The notes under the pieces are model-generated. The model was not told the DNA's origin. It worked only from the letters and a program-made list of their open reading frames with translations, and made no database searches. From Dongia_B sp964406155 (GTDB lineage: Bacteria > Pseudomonadota > Alphaproteobacteria > Dongiales > Dongiaceae): a DNA stretch of 64,000 nucleotides. The DNA lies in assembly GCA_964406155.1 (NCBI GenBank), contig CAYOQR010000019.1, positions 1 to 64,000 of the forward strand. Reading direction: 5' to 3'. The position numbers were made by a program, and so were the translations under genes. Shown one piece after another: positions 31,934-39,468 of this stretch; position 1 is the first letter of the stretch, and every line of letters starts with the position of its first letter.

Positions 31934-33047
31934 ATGCGCGCTGAGATCGAGGCGGCGGCGGGGGAGATACGTTCTTCCTTGGCCCTGCTGAGGAGGCATC
32001 TTTGACTGGGATAACGCCCTGCGTCGTCTCGACGAACTGAATGCCCTCTCCGAAGACCCCCAGATCTGGGACAAGCCCGAGAAAGCCCAAAAAGTCATGC
32101 GCGAGCGGACGCATCTCAGCGATGCGATCGCCGCCTATCGCGCCATGGAGCGCCAGCTCGACGATGCCCTGACCCTGGCTGAGCTCGGCGAGATGGAAGG
32201 CGACGAAGGCAGCATCGACGAAGGCCAGGCTCAGCTCATGGCGCTGAAGGCCGAGGTCGCCAAGCGCGAGCTGGAATCGCTGCTCTCCGGCGAAGCCGAC
32301 CAGAACGACTGTTATCTCGAAGTCCATGCTGGCGCCGGCGGCACCGAAGCCCAGGACTGGGCCCTGATGCTGATGCGCATGTATACGCGCTGGGCGGAGC
32401 AGCATGGCTATAAGGTCGAGTGGCTGGAAGAAAGCCCTGGCGAAGAAGCCGGGCTGAAATCGGCGACCATCGAGATCAAGGGCCATAATGCTTTCGGTTG
32501 GCTGAAATCGGAATCCGGCGTGCATCGCCTGGTGCGGATTTCGCCTTACGATTCCAATGCCCGGCGCCACACCAGCTTCTCATCCGTCTGGGTCTATCCG
32601 GTGGTCGATGAGAATATCGAGGTCGAGATCCTCGACAAGGATCTGAAGGTCGATACCTTCCGCGCCTCAGGTGCCGGCGGTCAGCACATCAATAAGACCG
32701 ACAGCGCCATCCGCATCACCCACCTGCCGACCGGCGTGGTGGTGAGCTGCCAGGTCGACCGCTCGCAGCACCGCAACCGCGCCATGGCCATGGATATGCT
32801 GAAGGCGCGCTTGTACGAGCTGGAGTTGCGCAAGCGGGAAGAGGCGGCCCAGGCGGTCGAAGCGTCGAAGAGCGATATCGGCTGGGGCCATCAGATCCGC
32901 TCCTATGTCCTGCAGCCCTATCAGATGGTGAAGGACCTGCGCACCGACGTCGAAACCAGCGACTCCCAGGGCGTGCTGGACGGCGACATCGACCGCTTCC
33001 TGTCCGCCTCGCTTGCGGCCAAGATCCACGGCGGCGACCAGCAGTAA
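31934..33047 (+). CDS. prfB: Peptide chain release factor 2, with programmed +1 frameshift
   Basis: RF2 terminates translation at UGA and UAA. The reading frame is split: codons 1-23 (31934-32002) end at an in-frame TGA (32003-32005), and the protein continues after a +1 shift at 32004 to give 370 aa. The site is the classical one, AGGAGG (internal Shine-Dalgarno) three bases before CTT TGA C. The main frame has the peptidyl-transferase motif GGQ in ASGAGGQHINKTDSA. The stop-codon-reading tripeptide is SPY rather than SPF (VRISPYDSNARRH). The shift allows autoregulation: low RF2 slows UGA reading and favours the shift. Confidence 0.97.
31991..32006 (+). promoter_or_regulatory. prfB programmed +1 frameshift site
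   Basis: AGGAGG (31991-31996), spacer CAT, slippery CTT (32000-32002), then TGA followed by C. This matches the known RF2 recoding signal, including the short 3-nt spacer that strains the ribosome and the poor-context UGAC. Confidence 0.95.
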
Positions 33048-33076
33048 CCCAGCTACCAGCGATCCAGTCACGCGAT

Positions 33077-33104
33077 GCCGGTACCGCCATCAGGCGGTGC
33101 CGGC
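33077..33104. terminator. Probable terminator of prfB
   Basis: GCCGGTACCGCC (33077-33088) and GGCGGTGCCGGC (33093-33104) pair with a single T-G mismatch around the loop ATCA. Only a weak T-containing stretch (TGGTTG) follows. Confidence 0.55.
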
Positions 33105-33118
33105 TGGTTGCATAAAAA

Positions 33119-33135
33119 TGCGCCATTATGGCGCC
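33119..33135. promoter_or_regulatory. NtrC-like enhancer site upstream of amtB
   Basis: TGCGCCATTATGGCGCC, an inverted repeat resembling the NtrC consensus TGCACC-N5-GGTGCA. A second inverted repeat, TTGCCT/AGGCAA around AAAAATA, lies at 33148-33166. Both are 50-100 bp upstream of the sigma-54 promoter, the usual place for NtrC binding. Confidence 0.5.
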
Positions 33136-33215
33136 TTGTCTCATTGATTGCCTAAAAATAAGGCAACCCATTCATTCCCCTTGGCAGAATCACCGCAAAT
33201 CCCGCCGTCTCCGGC

Positions 33216-33231
33216 TGGCATATCGCTTGCT
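33216..33231 (+). promoter_or_regulatory. Sigma-54 promoter of amtB
   Basis: TGGCATATCGCTTGCT matches the -24/-12 consensus TGGCAYR-N4-TTGCW at every defined position with the required GG to GC spacing. It lies 41 bp before the amtB ATG. Confidence 0.8.
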
Positions 33232-33272
33232 CTGTCCTGTTGCAGCGCAAGAAAAATATCCGGGAGGCGGAG

Positions 33273-34637
33273 ATGGATATGGCGACCGGGAGACATTTTT
33301 CTGGATGGCATGAGGTGGCTGGCCGGATTGCCCGGCGGGCCAGTGCCGCGGGGATGGCGGCAGCGGCGGCCGGGTTCGCGACCGGATTCGCACCCGGGCC
33401 GGCAGCGGCGCAGACGGCGGCGAAACTGGATAGCGGCGATACCGCCTGGATGCTGACCTCGACGGCCCTGGTGCTGATGATGACCATTCCGGGTCTGGCG
33501 CTGTTCTATGGCGGCATGGTGCGCAAGATGAACGTGCTCGCCATGATCATGCAGTCTTTCGCCATCACCTGCCTGGTGACGGTGCTCTGGATGATCGCCG
33601 GCTACAGCTTGGCCTTCGGCGGCGGCAATCTCTTCATCGGCGATCTTTCCCGCGCCTTTCTGAAGGGGCTGGATGTCAACGCCTTGTCGGGCACGATCCC
33701 GGAATCCGTCTTCATGTGCTTCCAGATGACCTTCGCGATCATCACGCCGGCTTTGATCACCGGCGCCTTCGCCGACCGCATGAAATTCGGCGCCATGATG
33801 CTCTTCATCACGCTGTGGTCGCTGCTGATCTATGCACCCATCGCCCATATGGTCTGGGCGCCGACCGGCTGGATGTTCACCCGGGGTATCCTGGATTTCG
33901 CCGGCGGCACGGTGGTGCATATCAATGCCGGCATCGCCGGTCTGGTGACGGCTTTGGTGATCGGCAAGCGCACCGGTTACGGCAGAACACCTTTTGCACC
34001 GCATAATCTGGTCCTCAGCGTGACCGGCGCCGGCCTGCTCTGGGTCGGCTGGTTCGGTTTCAATGCCGGTTCGGCCCTGGCCGCCGGCGGCACGGCCGGC
34101 ATGGCGATGACCGTCACGCAGATCGCCACGGCGGCGGCCGGCCTCGCCTGGATGCTGATCGAATGGGTGATGCGCAAGCATGCGTCCGTGCTCGGCATCA
34201 TCTCCGGCGCGGTCGCTGGCCTGGTGGCGATCACGCCGGCTTCGGGCTTCGTCGATCCGATGGGGGCCCTGATCATCGGCCTTGCGGCCGGCGTCATCTG
34301 CTTCTTCGCCGCGACCACGGTGAAGAACTGGCTCGGCTATGACGACGCCTTGGATGCCTTTGGTGTGCACGGCATCGGCGGCATCGTCGGGGCGCTCCTG
34401 ACCGGCGTCTTCGCCACCAAGGCGATCAAGGGCGGCGAAGCGGCGGTCGGCCTGATCGACGGCAATGCGGCCCAGCTCCTGACCCAGACGGAAGGTATTC
34501 TGCTGACCCTGGCCTATTCCGGCCTCGGCACTTTCGTCATCTTGAAAGCCATCGACCTGATCGTCGGCCTGCGGGTCTCGGAAGATGTCGAGCGGGACGG
34601 GCTCGATCTCGGCCTGCATGGCGAGACGGTACAGTAA
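33273..34637 (+). CDS. amtB: Ammonium transporter AmtB
   Basis: A 454-aa inner-membrane ammonium channel. A long signal-like N terminus (to about residue 47, ending AAAQ) is followed by eleven predicted helices. Signatures include PGLALFYGGMVRKMN, FAIITPALITGAFADRMKF, FAGGTVVHINAGIAGL with one pore His, and DAFGVHGIGGIVGALLTG with the second. The ATG at 33273 has GGAGGCGGAG immediately upstream; a TTG 33 bp earlier is not needed. The promoter is of sigma-54 type with NtrC-like sites, so expression should rise on nitrogen limitation. A PII gene (glnK/glnB), usually beside amtB, is absent here. Confidence 0.96.
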   Translation: MDMATGRHFSGWHEVAGRIARRASAAGMAAAAAGFATGFAPGPAAAQTAAKLDSGDTAWMLTSTALVLMMTIPGLALFYGGMVRKMNVLAMIMQSFAITCLVTVLWMIAGYSLAFGGGNLFIGDLSRAFLKGLDVNALSGTIPESVFMCFQMTFAIITPALITGAFADRMKFGAMMLFITLWSLLIYAPIAHMVWAPTGWMFTRGILDFAGGTVVHINAGIAGLVTALVIGKRTGYGRTPFAPHNLVLSVTGAGLLWVGWFGFNAGSALAAGGTAGMAMTVTQIATAAAGLAWMLIEWVMRKHASVLGIISGAVAGLVAITPASGFVDPMGALIIGLAAGVICFFAATTVKNWLGYDDALDAFGVHGIGGIVGALLTGVFATKAIKGGEAAVGLIDGNAAQLLTQTEGILLTLAYSGLGTFVILKAIDLIVGLRVSEDVERDGLDLGLHGETVQ

Positions 34638-34660
34638 AATCAGGCGTGGCAGGCTGGAAC

Positions 34661-34688
34661 GCCGGCTGACCTGCGACTGTCAGCCGGC
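34661..34688. terminator. Bidirectional hairpin between amtB and DUF455 gene
   Basis: GCCGGCTGAC (34661-34670) and GTCAGCCGGC (34679-34688) form a perfect 10-bp stem with an 8-nt loop. It overlaps the stop codon of the convergent DUF455 gene. No T-run is present. Confidence 0.5.
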
Positions 34689-35516
34689 GATCGGCTCGTA
34701 GAAATCGACTGGCAGCCGGGCCTGATCCCGCCCGGCGCGATTGAAGGGGCGCTTGAGCTGGCCACGGAAATGCTGCTTCACCAGAAGCTGCCATGTCTCG
34801 GTCGGATCGAGGCCCCGCTGTGCCGCCACGGCATGGAACCAGCGGCTGCCGATCGCCACATGGCCGATCTCGTCGTCATAGATGTGCTGCAGGATCGCAG
34901 CACTTTCCGTGTCGTCGATGCGCCGCAGATCGGTGATCATGGATGGTGTCACATCGAGGCCGCGTGCCTCCAGGACCAGCGGCACCACCGCGAGGCGCGC
35001 CAGAAGATCATGGGCCGTCTCGGTCGCCGCCGACCACAAACCGTCATGGGCCGGCAGATCGCCATAGGCCGCGCCCAGCGCCTGCAGGCGGCGGCTCAGG
35101 AGATCGAAATGCAAGGCCTCCTCATCGCCGACCCGGACCCAATCGTCGCAGAACTCGAGAGGCAAGTCTGGACTGGCGAAACGCGCCAGCATGTCCCAGG
35201 CAAGATCGATGGCGTTGAGTTCGATATGGGCGAGGGCATGCAGCAGGGCGATGCGCTTCCCGGCGCTGCCGCCGGCCTTGCGCCGGGGCATGTCGCCGGG
35301 CCGGCGCAGCTCAGGCCGATCCGGCCGCGCGGGGCGGGCGGGAGGCTCAGTGCCGATGGTGAACTCGCCGATGACGCGTTCGGGGACCTGATCGGTCCTT
35401 TGGCCCGCCGCCCGGTCCCGGCGCCAGGCAGCGGCCAAATCCCGCGACCGGCTCACCTTGAGAGCCGGGTCGGCGGTATTCAGGATATCGATTGCGCTGC
35501 TGCGGAGGTCCAACAT
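34680..35516 (-). CDS. DUF455 ferritin-like domain protein
   Basis: A 278-aa protein with a ferritin-like four-helix domain. Candidate metal ligands are in HALAHIELNAIDLAWD, VGDEEALHFDLLSRRL (ExxH) and IYDDEIGHVAIGSRWF (ExxH), the arrangement of a di-iron carboxylate site. The N-terminal 70 residues are Arg/Pro-rich. DUF455 proteins are related to the MiaE-type hydroxylase fold, but I know of no firmly assigned reaction for this group. It is probably monocistronic. Confidence 0.85.
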   Translation of the reverse strand: MLDLRSSAIDILNTADPALKVSRSRDLAAAWRRDRAAGQRTDQVPERVIGEFTIGTEPPARPARPDRPELRRPGDMPRRKAGGSAGKRIALLHALAHIELNAIDLAWDMLARFASPDLPLEFCDDWVRVGDEEALHFDLLSRRLQALGAAYGDLPAHDGLWSAATETAHDLLARLAVVPLVLEARGLDVTPSMITDLRRIDDTESAAILQHIYDDEIGHVAIGSRWFHAVAAQRGLDPTETWQLLVKQHFRGQLKRPFNRAGRDQARLPVDFYEPIAG

Positions 35517-35600
35517 GGCGCCGCATCATAGTGGCACCCGCCCAGGAATCCAGTGGGGTGGAATCCGGAGACAGCGATCCGAGGTAGAGAACTGTACAGA

Positions 35601-36065
35601 TCAGAGGGCTTTGACGGTCTTGAGGACATCGGCGACATGGCCCGGCACCTTGACCTTCCGCCAGATACCGCGGATGACGCCCTTGCCGTCGATCAGATAG
35701 GTCGCGCGCTCGATGCCCATATACTTCTTGCCATACATGCTCTTTTCGACCCAGACGCCGTAATCCTCGGTCACCTTGCCGGTGTCGTCACTGCCGAGCT
35801 GGAAGTTGAGGTCGTATTTCTTCTTGAACTTGTCATGGCTTTCGACGCTGTCGCGCGAGACGCCGATCACGGTGGCGTCGATCTTGTCGAAGGCCGGAAA
35901 CTCGTCACGGAAGCCGCAGGCTTCGGCGGTGCAGCCGCTGGTATCGTCCTTGGGATAGAAATAGAGAATGACGTTCTTGCCCTTGAGGCTCGCCAGGGAA
36001 ACCTTGCCGCCGCCATCTGTCTTCATGGTGAAAGCGGGAGCCTTATCGCCAACACTCAACGTCAT
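35601..36065 (-). CDS. bcp: Thioredoxin-dependent peroxiredoxin (BCP/PrxQ)
   Basis: A 154-aa cytoplasmic peroxidase that reduces hydrogen and lipid peroxides at the expense of thioredoxin. The peroxidatic Cys45 lies in DDTSGCTAEACGF and the likely resolving Cys50 in the same helix, the atypical two-Cys PrxQ pattern. FYPKDDTSGCT and RATYLIDGKGVIRGIW are diagnostic. The ATG at 36065 has GAGGG about 7 nt upstream; the ATG 18 bp earlier lacks one. Confidence 0.94.
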   Translation of the reverse strand: MTLSVGDKAPAFTMKTDGGGKVSLASLKGKNVILYFYPKDDTSGCTAEACGFRDEFPAFDKIDATVIGVSRDSVESHDKFKKKYDLNFQLGSDDTGKVTEDYGVWVEKSMYGKKYMGIERATYLIDGKGVIRGIWRKVKVPGHVADVLKTVKAL

Positions 36066-36171
36066 TTCATTTCCCTCATTCATCTGTTTGGTGATCTTGT
36101 GCGACTTGCCGGGAGGAGCCGGCCTGGAAAACTGGCCTGAAAAGTTGTTCGAGCATACTAGAGCGCGATGG

Positions 36172-36284
36172 TTTCAGATTGAAGCATGTTTGCTTCAATC
36201 TGAAAGCTGAATCGCCCTCTCATCTATTGAAGAGAGGCGGATTCAGCTCACAAGTGGAATCGCAGCGGCGATTCCACTTGTGAG
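36172..36284. repeat. Mosaic of three adjacent palindromes
   Basis: Three hairpins lie in a row between bcp and glnE. (1) 36172-36205: TTTCAGATTGAAGCA and its perfect complement around TGTT. (2) 36206-36247: outer arms GCTGAATC/GATTCAGC and inner CCTCTC/GAGAGG, a relative of the element at 11215-11258. (3) 36247-36284: 17-bp perfect arms (CTCACAAGTGGAATCGC and complement) around AGCG. The block is preceded by CTAGAGCGCGATGG, similar to the start of dispersed intergenic palindromes known from other alphaproteobacteria. It codes for nothing and would fold strongly as RNA. Confidence 0.75.
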
Positions 36285-36321
36285 CATCCGACTCTACCCT
36301 AGAATAGGCCGGTTTGGTTTG

Positions 36322-39300
36322 TCAGCCGGATAACAAACTGGTGACTTGCCGCAAGGCGGATGCGGCACGTTCCTGGATCGCGGCCTTCAGCGCGGCGAAA
36401 TCCGCGCAACCGGCAACATCCGCCAAATGACGCTGGCTGGGTGGCGGCAGTTTCGCCTCGTCGATATGGCCGCCGGCCAGCAGGCGGATCATCTGTTGCA
36501 GGCGGGTCCATAATTGGGCGGCGGCAATCAGGTCGTCAGCCGCGCCGGCATCGATCAACCCGCTATCGCGTGCGGTGGCGAGGGCCGTGCCCGGATTGCG
36601 CAGCAGGATCTCCGGGTGATCATGGCCGTCGCGCAGTTGGAGATATTGCGCGGCGAAATCGATATCCACCTGGCCGCCCCGGTAATATTTGAGATCCCAG
36701 GGATTGTCACCGCGATATTGCTGCAGGATGCGCTGGCGCATATCGAGGATATCGGTCCGCAGCTTCTCCGGATCGCGCGGCCGGGCGAGGATGCGGGTGA
36801 GCGCCGCCTGCAGCCGTGTTTGCAGCGCCGGATGGCCGGCGATGACGCGGGCGCGGGTCAGGGCCATATGTTCCCAGGTCCAGGCTTCCTCGGCCTGATA
36901 TCGCTCGAAGGGAGCGAGGCCGCTGGCGATCGGCCCCGAATTGCCCGAGGGCCGCAGCCGCATATCGACCTCGAACAGCTTTCCTTCGCCGGTCATGGCG
37001 GTGACGGCATTGATGAAGCGCTGGGCGAGGCGGGCATAGTACTGGATCGGCGGCAGCGGTTTCGCGCCGTCCGACAGATAGGTCTCCCAATCGGCGATCG
37101 CCTCGGGAATGTCATAGATGAAGATCAGGTCGAGATCGGACGTGATGGTCATTTCCCGGCTGCCGAGCCTGCCGAGGGCGATGACCGCCAGACCGTCGCC
37201 GGGCAAGCTGCCGTGCTGGCGGGTGAATTCATCGGTGACCAGCGGCAGCAACGCGGCGATGGCCGTTTCGGCGACGTCGCTGAGATCGCTGGCGACGGCA
37301 TCGACATAGGCGGTGCTGTGCAGCAGGCGAACGCCGATCTGGAACTGCAGATCCTTGGTCCAGCGCCGCACGATATCGAGCCGGTCCTGGAAATCGTTGC
37401 CCATCGCCATCTGCTGCGCGAGATCGCGCCGCAGATGGTCGCGATCCGGCACCGCCTCGAAGAAGCCGGCGCTGAGGACGCCATCGAGCAGGGCCGGCGA
37501 ACGGCTCACCATATCGGCCAGCAGCGGAGCCGAGCCCATCACCTCGGCGATCAGCCCGAGCAGGCTGCGATTGGCATGGAGCAGCGAGAAGAGCTGCACG
37601 CCGGCCGGCAGGCCGCGCAGGAAGGCATCAAAGCGGCGGAAGGCGGTATCGGGATCGGCGGTCTTGGCGAGATGATCCAAGAGCTGTGGCATCAGCTCCG
37701 TCAGCAGTTCGCGGGCCCGGGCGCTGCGTGTCGCGCGGTATCGGCCGTGATGCCAGGCGCGCACCTGGGCCGAGACGGCGGCGCCATCACCGAAGCCCAT
37801 CTGCTGCAGGGTCCGCACCGTCGCCGGATCGTCCTCGGTGCCGGTGAAGACCAGATTGCCTTCGCCCGTCGGCCCGGTGCCGCCGAGCGAGGGCGATTCC
37901 TCGAACAGTTCGGCGTAGTGATCCTCCACCTGGCCCAGATGATGGAGCAGGGTCGCGGAGAATGCCGCCGTATCGGCATGGCCGCAGAACAAAGCGAGGC
38001 GGTCCAGTGCGGGACCGGACTCGGGCAATGTCTGGGTCTGCTGATCGTCGATCATCTGCAGCCGGTGCTCGACATGGCGTAGATAGCGATAGGCGCTCAG
38101 CAGATCGGCGGCGACTTCGGGTTTCGTCTTGTCGAGCTTGACCAGCATCTCGATGGCGGCGCAGGTGGGCGCGATCCGCAGTTCCGGCAGGCGGCCGCCC
38201 CAGATCAATTGCTGGGTCTGGGCGAAGAATTCGATTTCGCGGATGCCGCCCCGGCCGACCTTGATGTTATGGCCCGCCACAGCCACCTCGCGATGGCCCT
38301 TGACCGCATGGATCTGGCGCTTGATCGAATGGATGTCCTGGATCGCCGCGAAATCCAGATGTTTGCGCCAGATGAAGGGGCGCAGGTTGCGCAGGAACTG
38401 GGCACCGACCGTTGCGTCGCCGGCGACCAGCCGCGCTTTGATCATCGCGGCCCGCTCCCAGTTCTGCCCCATGCCCTCGTAATAGGTTTCGGCGGCCAGG
38501 GTGGAGAGGGCGAGGGGGGTCGACCCCGGATCGGGCCGCAGCCGGAGATCGGTGCGGAACACATAGCCGTCGCCGGTGACGTCCTGGAGCAGCCGGATCA
38601 GGTTGCGGGCGAGGCGCACGAAGCATTCCTGTACGCTCTTGCGGCCCCGATAGGTGATCTTGTCCGGCTCGAACAGGATCATCAGGTCGATATCCGAGCT
38701 GTAATTGAGTTCCCTGGCGCCTAGCTTGCCCAAGGCCAGCACGATCAGGCCGCAATTCCGCAGCGGATGCGTGGGATCGGGCAGCACGATGTCACCGCTG
38801 GCATGCAATTGCCGCAACTGGAAGCCAACGGCGGCCTGCAAGGCAGTCTCGGCGAGATCGCTCAAGGCACCGGTAACCTGTTCCAGCGACCACCAGCCGG
38901 CGATATCGGCGACGGCGATCAGCAGCGCGGCCTGCCGTTTGGCACGCCGCAGCAGATGCATCAATTCTTGTTCATCGGCTGTGACTGCGGTCGCTTCATG
39001 CAGCGCCTGGAGCACTTTGCTACAGACAGAGTCCGGGCCGTTGGCTAAAACTTCTAGGAACAGTGCCGACTCGGCCAGCAGGCATTGCCCGAGGAAAGGA
39101 CTATTGCCGAAAATCGCATCGAGCAGGGCCGCCGGACCCGGGGACTGCAGCGCCGTATGCTCGCTGCCGATCAGCTCCGCCAGATGCTCCCGGCCCAAGG
39201 TGGCCTGGCGGGTGTCGCTCGGCCGCGGCAGCCGGGCCGGGTCGAGATCGCGGGCCCGGAGTTCGGTCACCGGGAGATCTGTCGCCGGGGAAGCGGGCTG

Positions 39301-39327
39301 GGTCGTGTCGATGGCAGGCGTCATCAT
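36322..39327 (-). CDS. glnE: Bifunctional glutamine synthetase adenylyltransferase/deadenylase
   Basis: GlnE adds AMP to glutamine synthetase or removes it, tuned by PII and glutamine. Protein of 1001 aa from ATG 39327 (MMTPAIDT; a second Met follows at once). Two nucleotidyltransferase domains are visible: the N-terminal deadenylylase core with ELNYSSDIDLMILFE (about 205-219) and the C-terminal adenylylase core with TITSDLDLIFIYD (about 727-740), each with the metal-binding DxD. A helical linker lies between them. It is divergent from the YhdP-like gene with a 141-bp gap. Confidence 0.96.
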   Translation of the reverse strand: MMTPAIDTTQPASPATDLPVTELRARDLDPARLPRPSDTRQATLGREHLAELIGSEHTALQSPGPAALLDAIFGNSPFLGQCLLAESALFLEVLANGPDSVCSKVLQALHEATAVTADEQELMHLLRRAKRQAALLIAVADIAGWWSLEQVTGALSDLAETALQAAVGFQLRQLHASGDIVLPDPTHPLRNCGLIVLALGKLGARELNYSSDIDLMILFEPDKITYRGRKSVQECFVRLARNLIRLLQDVTGDGYVFRTDLRLRPDPGSTPLALSTLAAETYYEGMGQNWERAAMIKARLVAGDATVGAQFLRNLRPFIWRKHLDFAAIQDIHSIKRQIHAVKGHREVAVAGHNIKVGRGGIREIEFFAQTQQLIWGGRLPELRIAPTCAAIEMLVKLDKTKPEVAADLLSAYRYLRHVEHRLQMIDDQQTQTLPESGPALDRLALFCGHADTAAFSATLLHHLGQVEDHYAELFEESPSLGGTGPTGEGNLVFTGTEDDPATVRTLQQMGFGDGAAVSAQVRAWHHGRYRATRSARARELLTELMPQLLDHLAKTADPDTAFRRFDAFLRGLPAGVQLFSLLHANRSLLGLIAEVMGSAPLLADMVSRSPALLDGVLSAGFFEAVPDRDHLRRDLAQQMAMGNDFQDRLDIVRRWTKDLQFQIGVRLLHSTAYVDAVASDLSDVAETAIAALLPLVTDEFTRQHGSLPGDGLAVIALGRLGSREMTITSDLDLIFIYDIPEAIADWETYLSDGAKPLPPIQYYARLAQRFINAVTAMTGEGKLFEVDMRLRPSGNSGPIASGLAPFERYQAEEAWTWEHMALTRARVIAGHPALQTRLQAALTRILARPRDPEKLRTDILDMRQRILQQYRGDNPWDLKYYRGGQVDIDFAAQYLQLRDGHDHPEILLRNPGTALATARDSGLIDAGAADDLIAAAQLWTRLQQMIRLLAGGHIDEAKLPPPSQRHLADVAGCADFAALKAAIQERAASALRQVTSLLSG

Positions 39328-39468
39328 GGTCCGGCAGTGGGTATGGCTGCGGTCGAGACTGCTGAAGGATACGGATATGGTCAAGGCTGCTGACGCCGAA
39401 ACGATTCCTGGCGCCGTCCCAGGCTGTCCCGGTATCAGCCAGACCATATCGATCCGGCTGCCGGCGGG

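Noticed and set aside
33141..34619. 492-codon open frame on the minus strand
   Set aside because: Antisense to amtB, whose membrane helices and motifs are unmistakable; the shadow is Asp/His/Gln-rich noise.
36172..36284. IS element or MITE with terminal repeats
   Set aside because: The hairpins are adjacent and independent, with no flanking target duplication and no transposase; a mosaic palindromic repeat fits better.
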